Shown piece by piece: positions 7,705 to 14,338 of a DNA stretch of 34,095 nucleotides. The position numbers were made by a program, and so were the translations under genes. Under the pieces are notes generated by a model. That model was not told where the DNA came from, ran no database searches, and saw only the letters and a list, made by a program, of their open reading frames with translations. Position 1 is the first letter of the stretch. Every line of letters starts with the position of its first letter. The DNA comes from Nocardia carnea (GTDB lineage: Bacteria; Actinomycetota; Actinomycetes; Mycobacteriales; Mycobacteriaceae), in NCBI RefSeq assembly GCF_029868855.1, contig NZ_JARWOV010000249.1, forward strand, positions 1 to 34,095. Direction: 5' to 3'.

Positions 7705-9198
7705 TCAGGGGGTGGGACTCAGACCCAGCTGCGGCCAGACCCAGACCGCGAACGCGAGGAGTAGTGCCACCGACAACGGGGCGAGGACGGCGGAGTAACG
7801 CAGCAGATGTTCCGGCCGGAATCCCGGAACGGTGTCCGATGCGGCGAAGACTGCCATCGGTTTGGCCGAACTGGTCATGGTGTGGCAGAAACCGGCCGCG
7901 GCCGTGGACAGGAAGGCCGCCGCCGCGGCATCCACGCCGACTGCCGGGGCGGTCGCGGCGATGATCGGCACGAGCACGGCCGAACGAGCCGAACGTGACT
8001 GGATCATCAAGTGGGCAAGCAGGGAAACGACCACGGTCAGCACCAGGAAGACCGCACCGGCCGCCGGTCCCAGCGAACGCACCGGATCGAAGACGAGTCC
8101 GGCGAGCCACGCGGACGCGCCGCTGGTCGTCAGCGCGATACCCAGGCACAGCGTGGCGGCCATGAACAGCAACAGCGTCCACGGGATGGTCTTCGCGGCG
8201 GCCGGCAGCGTGGTCCCGCCTATTTTCGGCGCGGTGGCGAGCAGGGCACCGAGCACGGCGACAACCGCCGGGTCCACACCGTGCCACGCCTCGGTGCACC
8301 ACAGCACCACAACGGCCGCGAGCACGGCGAGTACCCGGCGCTGGGGTGCGGACAGCGGTCCCCGCACATCCGACCCCGCAGCATCGGCAAAGGCCGCCGC
8401 GGGCACGGTGAGCGGAGTGCGGCGTTCGGGGCGGTCGGCGAACAGCACCAGCGCGATCTCCGCGGCCAGATGCGACCACACCACCGCGAGCGGGAGACCG
8501 AGGATCAGCCACTGCCCGAAGTGATAGCCCGTGCCGGTGGCCGTCGCGACGATTTCGCTGGTGATGAGATGCGCACCCGCGCCGAGCAGCGAACCGACCG
8601 CGGAGAACAAGATGACCGAGGGGACTCCTACCGCCAGCGCCAGCACCAGCTGGGGCCGATGCCGCAGTACCGCGGCAAGGGCCAGGAAGACCGGGAGTGC
8701 CAGCGCGGCGCGACCGGAGGTCGCCGGGATCGCGAAGGTGGTCACCAGCAGGACAACGGTGAGTAGATGCATCAGTTGCCGCGGTGTCCGGGCGAGGGTG
8801 AGCACCCGCGCGGCGATCCGCGCCGACAACCCGGTGGCGGTGACCGCCGCGGCGATCACGAACGATCCCACCAACAGCCAGATCACCGAATCACCGAGTG
8901 TTCCGGTGAACGTATCGGTATCGATCGTTCCGGTGACGACGAGAGCCACTGCCGCGCCGAGCGCGACGTAGGTATCGGGTACCGGCGCAAAAATCCACAT
9001 CCAGATGGCGGCCACGAACACCACGAGCGTGATGAGGGCGTCGCGGCCGAGGTCACCGCCCGCCGCCGCTACCAGAAAGCCCAGGCACACAAGGATTCCC
9101 GCGATCGCGGCCAGCAGGGGTGTCCAGGCGGGTTCGCGTGCGGCCGAATCGGCCGGGGGGCGCCGGGGCGGTACGGTCCGGAACTCGGTCGCTGTCAC
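7705..9198 (-). CDS. SLC13/DASS-like anion permease
   Basis: 497-residue polytopic membrane protein with about 11-13 hydrophobic spans, for example LLAAIAGILVCLGFLVAA, LITLVVFVAAIWMWIFAP, VIWLLVGSFVIAAAVTATG and TLLLFMAATLCLGIAL. The repeated halves and the C-terminal AHLMIQSRSARSAVLVPII segment (position of the Ser-rich substrate/Na+ motif) point to the SLC13/DASS (divalent anion:Na+ symporter) group, which imports di- and tricarboxylates and related acids. The GTG start at 9198 overlaps the TGA stop of the response-regulator gene (GTGA), implying translational coupling. With a glycerate kinase downstream and a two-component system upstream, glycerate or a precursor such as tartrate or glycolate is a sensible substrate guess. 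Confidence 0.85.
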   Translation of the reverse strand: MTATEFRTVPPRRPPADSAAREPAWTPLLAAIAGILVCLGFLVAAAGGDLGRDALITLVVFVAAIWMWIFAPVPDTYVALGAAVALVVTGTIDTDTFTGTLGDSVIWLLVGSFVIAAAVTATGLSARIAARVLTLARTPRQLMHLLTVVLLVTTFAIPATSGRAALALPVFLALAAVLRHRPQLVLALAVGVPSVILFSAVGSLLGAGAHLITSEIVATATGTGYHFGQWLILGLPLAVVWSHLAAEIALVLFADRPERRTPLTVPAAAFADAAGSDVRGPLSAPQRRVLAVLAAVVVLWCTEAWHGVDPAVVAVLGALLATAPKIGGTTLPAAAKTIPWTLLLFMAATLCLGIALTTSGASAWLAGLVFDPVRSLGPAAGAVFLVLTVVVSLLAHLMIQSRSARSAVLVPIIAATAPAVGVDAAAAAFLSTAAAGFCHTMTSSAKPMAVFAASDTVPGFRPEHLLRYSAVLAPLSVALLLAFAVWVWPQLGLSPTP

Positions 9199-9857
9199 GA
9201 GAGCCGGTATCCCATGCCGCGTACGGTCTGCAGGCGCTGGGCACCGATCTTGCCCCGCACCGCCCGCACATAGACATCCACCACATTGGAGGCGGGGTCG
9301 AAATCGTAGCCCCATACCTGCCCGAGAATCTGCTCCCGGCTCAAGACCTGATCCGGATGCCGTAGAAACACCTCGAGCAGGCCGAATTCACGGGCGGTGA
9401 GATCGACGGTCCGGCCGTCGACGTGTACCCGGCGCGAGCGCAGGTCGAGTTGAAGACCGTTGTGCGACAAGGAAGCCGACGGCGCACCCGCGGTCGTCTC
9501 GTCCTGGAGGCGCAGCCGCACACGCGCGAGTAGTTCGGCGAACTGGAACGGTTTGGTCATGTAGTCGTTGGCGCCGCCCTCCAGCCCGGCGACCGTATCG
9601 TCGACGCTGTCGCGGGCGGTGAGCACCACGACCGGAGTCCGCACCCCTTCGCCGCGCAGCCGGCGCAGCACGGTGAATCCGTCCATCGAGGGCAGTCCGA
9701 TATCGAGGATCACCATGTCGAAGGCACCGGAGCGGGCCATCAGCAAGGCGGTTTCGCCGTCGCCGACATGCTCGGTGGTGTATCCGGCGGCCCGCAGGCC
9801 TTTGCCGACGAACGACACGATGTGCACATCGTCCTCGGCGATCAGGATCCGGCTCAT
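9195..9857 (-). CDS. OmpR/PhoB-family response regulator
   Basis: 220 residues. The receiver domain has acidic pair EDD (8-10), phospho-acceptor Asp52 in VILDIGLPSMDG, Thr80 and Lys102 (TKPF). The C-terminal winged helix is about 130-220, with LTAREFGLLEVFLRHPDQVLSR and DVYVRAVRGKIG-type helices ending in VRGMGYRLS. The gene starts 3 bp after the kinase stop with GGGGTAGGAG as Shine-Dalgarno, and its stop overlaps the permease start. It probably activates this operon: three 11-bp direct repeats precede the first gene. Confidence 0.95.
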   Translation of the reverse strand: MSRILIAEDDVHIVSFVGKGLRAAGYTTEHVGDGETALLMARSGAFDMVILDIGLPSMDGFTVLRRLRGEGVRTPVVVLTARDSVDDTVAGLEGGANDYMTKPFQFAELLARVRLRLQDETTAGAPSASLSHNGLQLDLRSRRVHVDGRTVDLTAREFGLLEVFLRHPDQVLSREQILGQVWGYDFDPASNVVDVYVRAVRGKIGAQRLQTVRGMGYRLS

Positions 9858-9860
9858 CTC

Positions 9861-11441
9861 CTACCCCTTGTGTTCGTTCGGATCGGCGCTGTCGCGGTGT
9901 GCGGGATATGCCGGGTCGGCCGGCAGGTCGAGGCCGAATGTGGCACCGTCACCGGGCACGCTGCGCACCCAGGCCGACCCGTGGTGCGCATCGGCGATGG
10001 CCCGCACGATGGCCAGGCCGAGCCCCGCGCCGGCCCGCCGGTCCGCTCCGGAGCTGTCGGCCGGGCGCCCGCGCCGGAACCGCTCGAAGATCACCGGTGC
10101 GTCTTCCGGCGCGACCCCTGGGCCCTGATCCGATATCCACAGCGACAGGGTGCGATCGGGTTCGGTCCCGGTGAACCGGGAGCCCAGTTGCACGGTGGTT
10201 CCGTCCGCCGAATGCGCGACCGCGTTGGCCGCGAGCTGCAACATCGCCTGGGTGACCCGCTGTGCATCGATCCACGCGGTCCCCTCGGCCACCTCCATCA
10301 GATGCCAGCGCCGCTCCCCGAGCGGTTGCACCTTGGATTCGATATCCAGCATGGTCTGCGCGATATCGACCGGGCGCCGGACCACGAAATCCGGCTGTTC
10401 GGCTTTGGCCAGCATCAGCAGATCGGAGACCAGCCGCCCCATCCGGTTCAGTTCGGAATCGACAAGGGCCAGCGTGCGGCGCCGCTCCTCCGGATCCTCG
10501 GACAGCAGTTCGAGATGCCCCCGGACCACCGTGATCGGTGTGCGGAGTTCGTGTCCCGCGTCGTCGACGAACTGCCGCTGGGTCGTATAGGCGTGCTCGA
10601 GGCGGTCGAGCATATCGTTGAAAGTCTCCGCCAGCGCTGCGATATCGTCGCGCCCCTCCACCGGGACACGCGCGGTGAGATCCGTTTCGCCGATATCGGC
10701 GGCCACCGCCCGCACGGTGCGCACCGGCAGCAGGATGCGGCCGGCCACGAGATAGGCGACACCGGTGGTCAAGGCCAGACCGGCGAGCGATACCGCGGCG
10801 ATGGTGCGCATCGTCCGGTCGACACCCGCACGCCCCACCTCGGTGAACGCCGCGACCACGAACGACCCACGGTCGGCCGTGGATTCGACGTCGACCCGGC
10901 CCCATCGCATCTCACCGGCCGGGGAGGCGACCACCCCGGAGGTCCGGTCCGCCGCCGCGGTGGCGGTGAACAGGCCCGGGTCGCCGGCCACGGGCACGGG
11001 CAGGTTGCCCCGGATACCACCGAGCTGCCTGCCGTCCACGATCCCCACCATCACCTCGCCCTCGATCGGCGACTGCCGCAGCAGATAGGTGTCCAGCAGC
11101 CTCTCCACCGAGGTGAACGGCTGCGTGGTGGTCGGATCCACACCCTCGGCGGCGAAGGTCCGGAATTCATCGGCTTCCTGCGCGATGTCGGCGTTCGCCC
11201 GGTTGTTCACATCGCGCAGCAGCAGGTTGCGGGCGGTCACCAGCACCACGACCAGCAGCAGGAAGGTCGTGAGCATGATCCATGCGGTGATCTTCCATCG
11301 AGCCGGCAGGCGGGAGCCGCGCCGCCGGAGTATCCGCGGACCGGTCGCTGCGGAGCGGTTCGCAGTGCTGGGTTCGGGCGTTGGTTGCCGCAGGGTCGGC
11401 TCCGTTGTTTCGGCGGGACGCGCGGGGTCGAGATCAATCAT
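9861..11441 (-). CDS. Sensor histidine kinase, partner of the adjacent regulator
   Basis: 526 residues. A Pro/Arg-rich cytosolic head (1-49) is followed by TM1 (about 50-74), an extracytoplasmic sensor region (about 75-210), TM2 (about 213-236), HAMP (about 235-290), HisKA with FVDDAGHELRTP (phospho-His297) and an HATPase_c domain (LAANAVAHS N-box, DQGPGV, GAGLGLAIVRAI). It starts inside the end of the upstream Pro-rich gene (8-bp overlap, ATGATTGA) and sits directly before its response-regulator gene. The large external loop suits sensing of a solute or wall signal; the linked permease and kinase make a carboxylate the leading guess. Confidence 0.95.
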   Translation of the reverse strand: MIDLDPARPAETTEPTLRQPTPEPSTANRSAATGPRILRRRGSRLPARWKITAWIMLTTFLLLVVVLVTARNLLLRDVNNRANADIAQEADEFRTFAAEGVDPTTTQPFTSVERLLDTYLLRQSPIEGEVMVGIVDGRQLGGIRGNLPVPVAGDPGLFTATAAADRTSGVVASPAGEMRWGRVDVESTADRGSFVVAAFTEVGRAGVDRTMRTIAAVSLAGLALTTGVAYLVAGRILLPVRTVRAVAADIGETDLTARVPVEGRDDIAALAETFNDMLDRLEHAYTTQRQFVDDAGHELRTPITVVRGHLELLSEDPEERRRTLALVDSELNRMGRLVSDLLMLAKAEQPDFVVRRPVDIAQTMLDIESKVQPLGERRWHLMEVAEGTAWIDAQRVTQAMLQLAANAVAHSADGTTVQLGSRFTGTEPDRTLSLWISDQGPGVAPEDAPVIFERFRRGRPADSSGADRRAGAGLGLAIVRAIADAHHGSAWVRSVPGDGATFGLDLPADPAYPAHRDSADPNEHKG

Positions 11442-11907
11442 CGTCGTCGGACGGTCCGTTCATGTCCGGCTGATCGTCCGCGTCGTCGTCGAATCCGTCG
11501 TCGGCATCATCATCGCCCGGTTGCGGTGCGGGTATCGGAGCAGCCGGTCCGGGGGGCGGGGCCACAGGCGCCGGAGCGGCAGGGCCCGGGGCCGGGGCGG
11601 GGGCCCTCGGTGCGGGTGCAGGCCCCGGAGGCGCCGGTGCGGGAATCGTGGCACCCGGAGCCGCCGGTGCACCGCCCTGGCCTGGGGGCGGCACCGCACC
11701 CTCCGGTGCGCCCGGGGCGTGCCGCCTCGAATCCGAACCGGCGTCCGGTACGGCCGGCGACTCCGGTCCGTCGGGTGCCACACTCACCGAAACCGAGGAC
11801 GGATCGAGCTCCGGCTCGGGCGAACGGGTCAGGGCAAAGCTCACCAGCACCACGGCGGCGGCGCCCGCGAGGACGAGAGCGGCGGCGAAAGAACGAGAAC
11901 CGGACAT
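11434..11907 (-). CDS. Membrane-anchored Pro/Ala-rich protein with acidic tail (function unknown)
   Basis: 157 residues, no recognised domain. Order: short start MSGSRSF, one hydrophobic helix (about 8-28, AAALVLAGAAAVVLVSFAL), then a Pro/Ala-rich stretch (about 60-135) of AP, PAP and PGP repeats, and an Asp-rich end (DDDADDGFDDDADD...PSDDDD). It looks like a stalk or spacer projecting from the membrane with a charged head that could bind cations or wall polymer. ATG at 11907 is preferred over 11925 because a -10-like CATAGT (11915-11920, minus strand) lies 7 bp away, which would give a leaderless mRNA. First gene of the operon; its end overlaps the kinase start, so a role with the sensor is likely but inferred. 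Confidence 0.72.
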   Translation of the reverse strand: MSGSRSFAAALVLAGAAAVVLVSFALTRSPEPELDPSSVSVSVAPDGPESPAVPDAGSDSRRHAPGAPEGAVPPPGQGGAPAAPGATIPAPAPPGPAPAPRAPAPAPGPAAPAPVAPPPGPAAPIPAPQPGDDDADDGFDDDADDQPDMNGPSDDDD

Positions 11908-11914
11908 AACAGCC

Positions 11915-11958
11915 ACTATGCCCAACCCTGATGACCCCGCCGTGAGGCGCAGATGAGG
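11915..11958 (-). promoter_or_regulatory. Operon promoter with three 11-bp direct repeats
   Basis: Minus strand, 5' to 3': CCTCATCTGCG (11958-11948), CCTCACGGCGG (11947-11937), GGTCATCAGGG (11936-11926), then CATAGT (11920-11915) and, 7 nt on, the ATG at 11907. Head-to-tail 11-bp units just upstream of -10 match how OmpR/PhoB regulators bind; the operon encodes one. Regulator binding is inferred. Confidence 0.45.
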
Positions 11959-11983
11959 ATTTCTTCATCACAGACGCGAACGA

Positions 11984-12407
11984 CCGGCCGGACGATTCGA
12001 CACTGTCTCGTCCGGCCGGCCGGTGTTCGTGGGCGCTGCCGTCCCGATTCTCGAACGGTTACCTTTCGCGGTGCCGGACCGGCGGACTACTGTTCGCCCG
12101 GTCCGGCACTGAGCATCCGGAAGAGCCGTACGGTGCGACGGCTGCCGGTCGGACCGGTCACCCCGCGAGACCGGTCCGATCGACGACGCCCTGCCCGCGG
12201 GCCGGTCTGCCACCCCGCGAGACAGACCGACCCACCCGGTCGACCAGCTCCCCCACTGCGCCGACCGGCCCCGTTCCCCCGTGGTGGCGCCGGGTTCACC
12301 TCCCCGGTCTCCGGACCACCACACCCCCGCGGATCCCCCACGATTCCCCTGGATCCGCACTTTCCGGGATGCGTACCGGGTCCTCCCCAGGCACCGGTTC
12401 GCATCCC
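11984..12407. other. Gene-poor tract with a series of strong hairpins
   Basis: No frame here has typical codon bias. Hairpins: 11984-11995/12008-12019 (12 bp), 12071-12082/12098-12109 (12 bp), 12124-12129/12138-12143 (6 bp), 12147-12159/12169-12181 (13 bp, one wobble), 12203-12209/12223-12229 (7 bp), 12258-12262/12286-12290 with inner 12264-12266/12283-12285, 12329-12336/12351-12358 (8 bp) and 12366-12373/12400-12407 with inner 12375-12379/12394-12398. The 13-mer CACCCCGCGAGAC forms the loop region of two of them (12159-12171 and 12211-12223) with unrelated stems. Several plus-strand loops are C-rich and the tract is strongly C over G on that strand. It could be a structured RNA, or insulation between the 12.5-kb unit and the operon at 11.9 kb. 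Confidence 0.6.
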
Positions 12408-12432
12408 GCCCCCTCCTTCAGCGACGACTCGA

Positions 12433-12513
12433 CTACTGGCAGGAGTCGGAGACGCCGAGCTCGGTGCGGCCGTCCTCGATCAGGTATCCGGTCGCGTACA
12501 GTTCGGTGATCAT
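12433..12513 (-). CDS. 26-residue mini-protein, unknown function
   Basis: Small gene beginning MITELYATGYLIEDG and ending TELGVSDSCQ. 24 of 26 codons end in G or C, matching the strong bias of real genes here and unlike the surrounding non-coding DNA. AGAGGA lies 9 nt before the ATG. A promoter (GTGACG - 17 bp - TATAAG) is about 85 nt upstream on the same strand, and the 42-nt hairpin at 12366-12407 follows 25 nt after the stop. The peptide is acidic, has one Cys near the C-terminus and no signal peptide. I do not recognise the family; no modifying enzymes that would make it a RiPP precursor are nearby. Confidence 0.55.
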   Translation of the reverse strand: MITELYATGYLIEDGRTELGVSDSCQ

Positions 12514-12584
12514 CTACGGGGTTCCTCTTCGCGGTGTGAGTGCCGGCGTGTTCTCCGGCGTGACTCAACAATGCGGCCCCGTGC

Positions 12585-12613
12585 TTGGCGCGCCCTTAAC
12601 GTGAACTTATAAC
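12585..12613 (+). promoter_or_regulatory. Plus-strand promoter of the 19-residue peptide unit
   Basis: TTGGCG (12585-12590), 17-bp spacer, TATAAC (12608-12613). Its -10 overlaps that of a minus-strand promoter. Confidence 0.55.
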
Positions 12614-12634
12614 GCTGAGAACACGATCCGTCAC
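12606..12634 (-). promoter_or_regulatory. Minus-strand promoter of the 26-residue peptide unit
   Basis: On the minus strand GTGACG (12634-12629), 17-bp spacer, TATAAG (12611-12606). The TTATAA core is shared with the plus-strand promoter, so the two polymerases could not bind at once. Confidence 0.5.
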
Positions 12635-12734
12635 AGTGCAATCAAGGTCGTGGCACAGGTTGCGCGGGTGTCCCGCGGGCCGGGTATCTCGGGCATCATG
12701 GAGGACATCCGCTACGACAAGAGTGGGAGTGTCG

Positions 12735-12794
12735 ATGGATACGTTGGTCCTATGGGCGCTGGCCTGTGTGGTCTATTGGTTCGGCCTGTTGTAA
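12735..12794 (+). CDS. 19-residue hydrophobic peptide (single-span membrane mini-protein)
   Basis: The frame encodes MDTLVLWALACVVYWFGLL and stops at TAA; nearly the whole peptide could be one transmembrane helix. GGGAG (12725-12729) lies 5 nt before the ATG, in the loop of a small hairpin CGACA/TGTCG (12715-12719/12730-12734) that could gate translation. It is bracketed by a good promoter (12585-12613) and a 15-bp hairpin (12846-12883), so the region looks like a complete transcription unit. Peptides of this kind act as modulators of membrane proteins or as type I toxins; nothing here decides which. The transcript could also act mainly as an RNA. Confidence 0.5.
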   Translation: MDTLVLWALACVVYWFGLL

Positions 12795-12845
12795 GCCGCG
12801 CCTGTACCGACATCGTGACGGCACGATACGAGTGCCGACAGGTGT

Positions 12846-12883
12846 GATGCCCCTGGTCGATCCCCGGTTCGATCAGGGGCATC
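12846..12883 (+). terminator. 15-bp hairpin after the 19-residue peptide
   Basis: GATGCCCCTGGTCGA (12846-12860) pairs with TCGATCAGGGGCATC (12869-12883), 15 bp with one G-T wobble and an 8-nt loop. No T-run, but no other gene ends here, so it most likely terminates the small unit. Confidence 0.65.
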
Positions 12884-12940
12884 GCGTATCTGCGGCCGGT
12901 GCTACCCGCACCACCGGTAACCCGGCATTAGTGTGTGCGC

Positions 12941-14287
12941 ATGGCGCGTTTCGGTGGGCTCCTGGCAGGAGTCGCAGCGGTAACACTGGTGGTGGGACAG
13001 GTTTTCGCGGCTGAGGTGTCCGCCGCGCCCGCGCAGGTCGAATGCGCGGTGAGTTCCGGGCGGGAACCGCAACGGGCGCAACCGGAGCAGGTGGGCCTGG
13101 ACGCGCAGCGACTGACGGACGCGCTGGCCTTCGCCGGGCGCCGGAACCGGTTGAATGTGCAGGTATTCCGGCACAACTGCCTGGCGGGCGAGGGACCTTC
13201 CAACGAGCAGACCGGGCATATCCCGTGGAATGTGTGGAGCGTGACCAAGAGTGTGGTCTCGCTGCTCACCGGGATCGCCGCCGATCGAGGACTGGTGGAT
13301 ATCGCGGCCCCGATCGGCCGGTATCTGCCGCCGGGTCTGGGCGACGCCCGGCGGCGCGCGATCACGGTCGAGAACCTGCTGACCGAAACCTCCGGTATGC
13401 GGACCGGCGTGGTGACCGAGGGCATCACGGGGGCTGTCCCCATCGATCCCAACAGCGCTGTTCAGGCGCTGGGTGTACCGCTGGATCACGACCCCGGCAC
13501 CGTGTTCACCTACAGTCAGCGCACCGTGGACCTGCTCTCCTATGTGGTGGAACGGGCCGTCGGCGAACCACTACAGGAGTTCGCGCAGCGAGAGTTGTTC
13601 ACACCGTTGGGGATCGAACGAGGTGATTGGTACTGGGCGCGGGACCGCAGCGGCCACACCTACGGTTACGCACATCTGCTGATACCGCCGGACGATCTGG
13701 CCAAGCTGGGGCTGCTGGTGGCCAACAACGGCGACTGGGGCGGACGACAGGTCGTATCCGCGCAGTATCTGACCCGCGCGACCACACCGTCACCGGCGAA
13801 CCCGTGCTACGGCTATCTGTTCTGGCTCGGATCGACCTGCGCGGAGAATCCGTCGTTCCTGCCACCGGATACCTACGCGATGTCCGGCATGGGATTACAG
13901 AACGTATTCGTGGTGCCGAGCCTGGATCTGGTGGTGATGTGGACCGGCGTATTCGGCAACGTCAGCAAGTACGGTCCGGCCGGCATCCTCCAGAACTTCG
14001 AGGAGTTGCCACATGAATTCTTCCGGCAGCTGATGGCCGCGTTCCAGGAACCACCGGTCGCCGATCCGGGCCCGTACGTGGAACCACCGGTGCAAGCGGA
14101 CCCGGGTGCCTACATAGATACCGATATCTTGCTGGCGGTCTTCGGGATCGGTAACTCGGCGTACCCGGGTTGCGATGTATTCGCCTGCCTGAGCGAACCG
14201 CTGGCGGCCCCGTTCACCGATGCACCGCCGGGCTGCGTGCTGCTCGCTTGCCTGGGATCAGATCCGCGGACACCGGGAATCCACTGA
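12941..14287 (+). CDS. Exported serine beta-lactamase-family hydrolase
   Basis: 448 residues with a signal peptide (about 1-30, LLAGVAAVTLVVGQVFAA...SAAP). It has the class C beta-lactamase/esterase fold (PF00144): nucleophile motif SVTK (Ser100, Lys103), then TYSQRTVDLLSYVVERAVG where Tyr191 is the general base; the family usually has Y-x-N, here Y-S-Q. Further family marks are LFTPLGIERGDWYW and a C-terminal GMGLQNVFVVPSLDLVVM. Close in kind to 6-aminohexanoate-dimer hydrolases and esterases, so antibiotic resistance should not be assumed. The last ~40 residues repeat a cysteine motif (PGCDVFACL / PGCVLLACL). Start 12941 gives the best signal peptide; CATTAG just upstream suggests a near-leaderless mRNA. 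Confidence 0.88.
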   Translation: MARFGGLLAGVAAVTLVVGQVFAAEVSAAPAQVECAVSSGREPQRAQPEQVGLDAQRLTDALAFAGRRNRLNVQVFRHNCLAGEGPSNEQTGHIPWNVWSVTKSVVSLLTGIAADRGLVDIAAPIGRYLPPGLGDARRRAITVENLLTETSGMRTGVVTEGITGAVPIDPNSAVQALGVPLDHDPGTVFTYSQRTVDLLSYVVERAVGEPLQEFAQRELFTPLGIERGDWYWARDRSGHTYGYAHLLIPPDDLAKLGLLVANNGDWGGRQVVSAQYLTRATTPSPANPCYGYLFWLGSTCAENPSFLPPDTYAMSGMGLQNVFVVPSLDLVVMWTGVFGNVSKYGPAGILQNFEELPHEFFRQLMAAFQEPPVADPGPYVEPPVQADPGAYIDTDILLAVFGIGNSAYPGCDVFACLSEPLAAPFTDAPPGCVLLACLGSDPRTPGIH

Positions 14288-14296
14288 GTACGCTTC

Positions 14297-14327
14297 CTGT
14301 CCCGGCGCGTCCGCCGCGCCGGGACAG
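14297..14327. terminator. Convergent terminator hairpin
   Basis: CTGTCCCGGCGCG (14297-14309) and CGCGCCGGGACAG (14315-14327) form a perfect 13-bp stem with TCCGC loop, between the convergent hydrolase and asd genes. It has no T-run either way and may serve both strands. Confidence 0.65.
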
Positions 14328-14338
14328 GCAGGCTCGTC

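Noticed and set aside
9768..11909. 713-residue plus-strand frame opposite the histidine kinase
   Set aside because: His/Gln/Arg-rich shadow of the kinase gene, which carries clear catalytic motifs.
12087..12404. 105-residue minus-strand frame with AAGGAGG 7 nt before its ATG
   Set aside because: Codon third positions are only moderately GC and rich in GGG, GGA, AGG and CGA, unlike real genes here; the apparent SD is part of a G-rich hairpin tract and the protein is Gly/Arg low-complexity.
11984..12407. Integron attC-like array
   Set aside because: No integrase, no R/L box sequences (GTTRRRY) and no cassette genes between the hairpins.
11953..12612. 219-residue plus-strand frame over the hairpin tract
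   Set aside because: No codon bias, Arg/Pro-rich composition typical of random GC-rich reading, no ribosome site.
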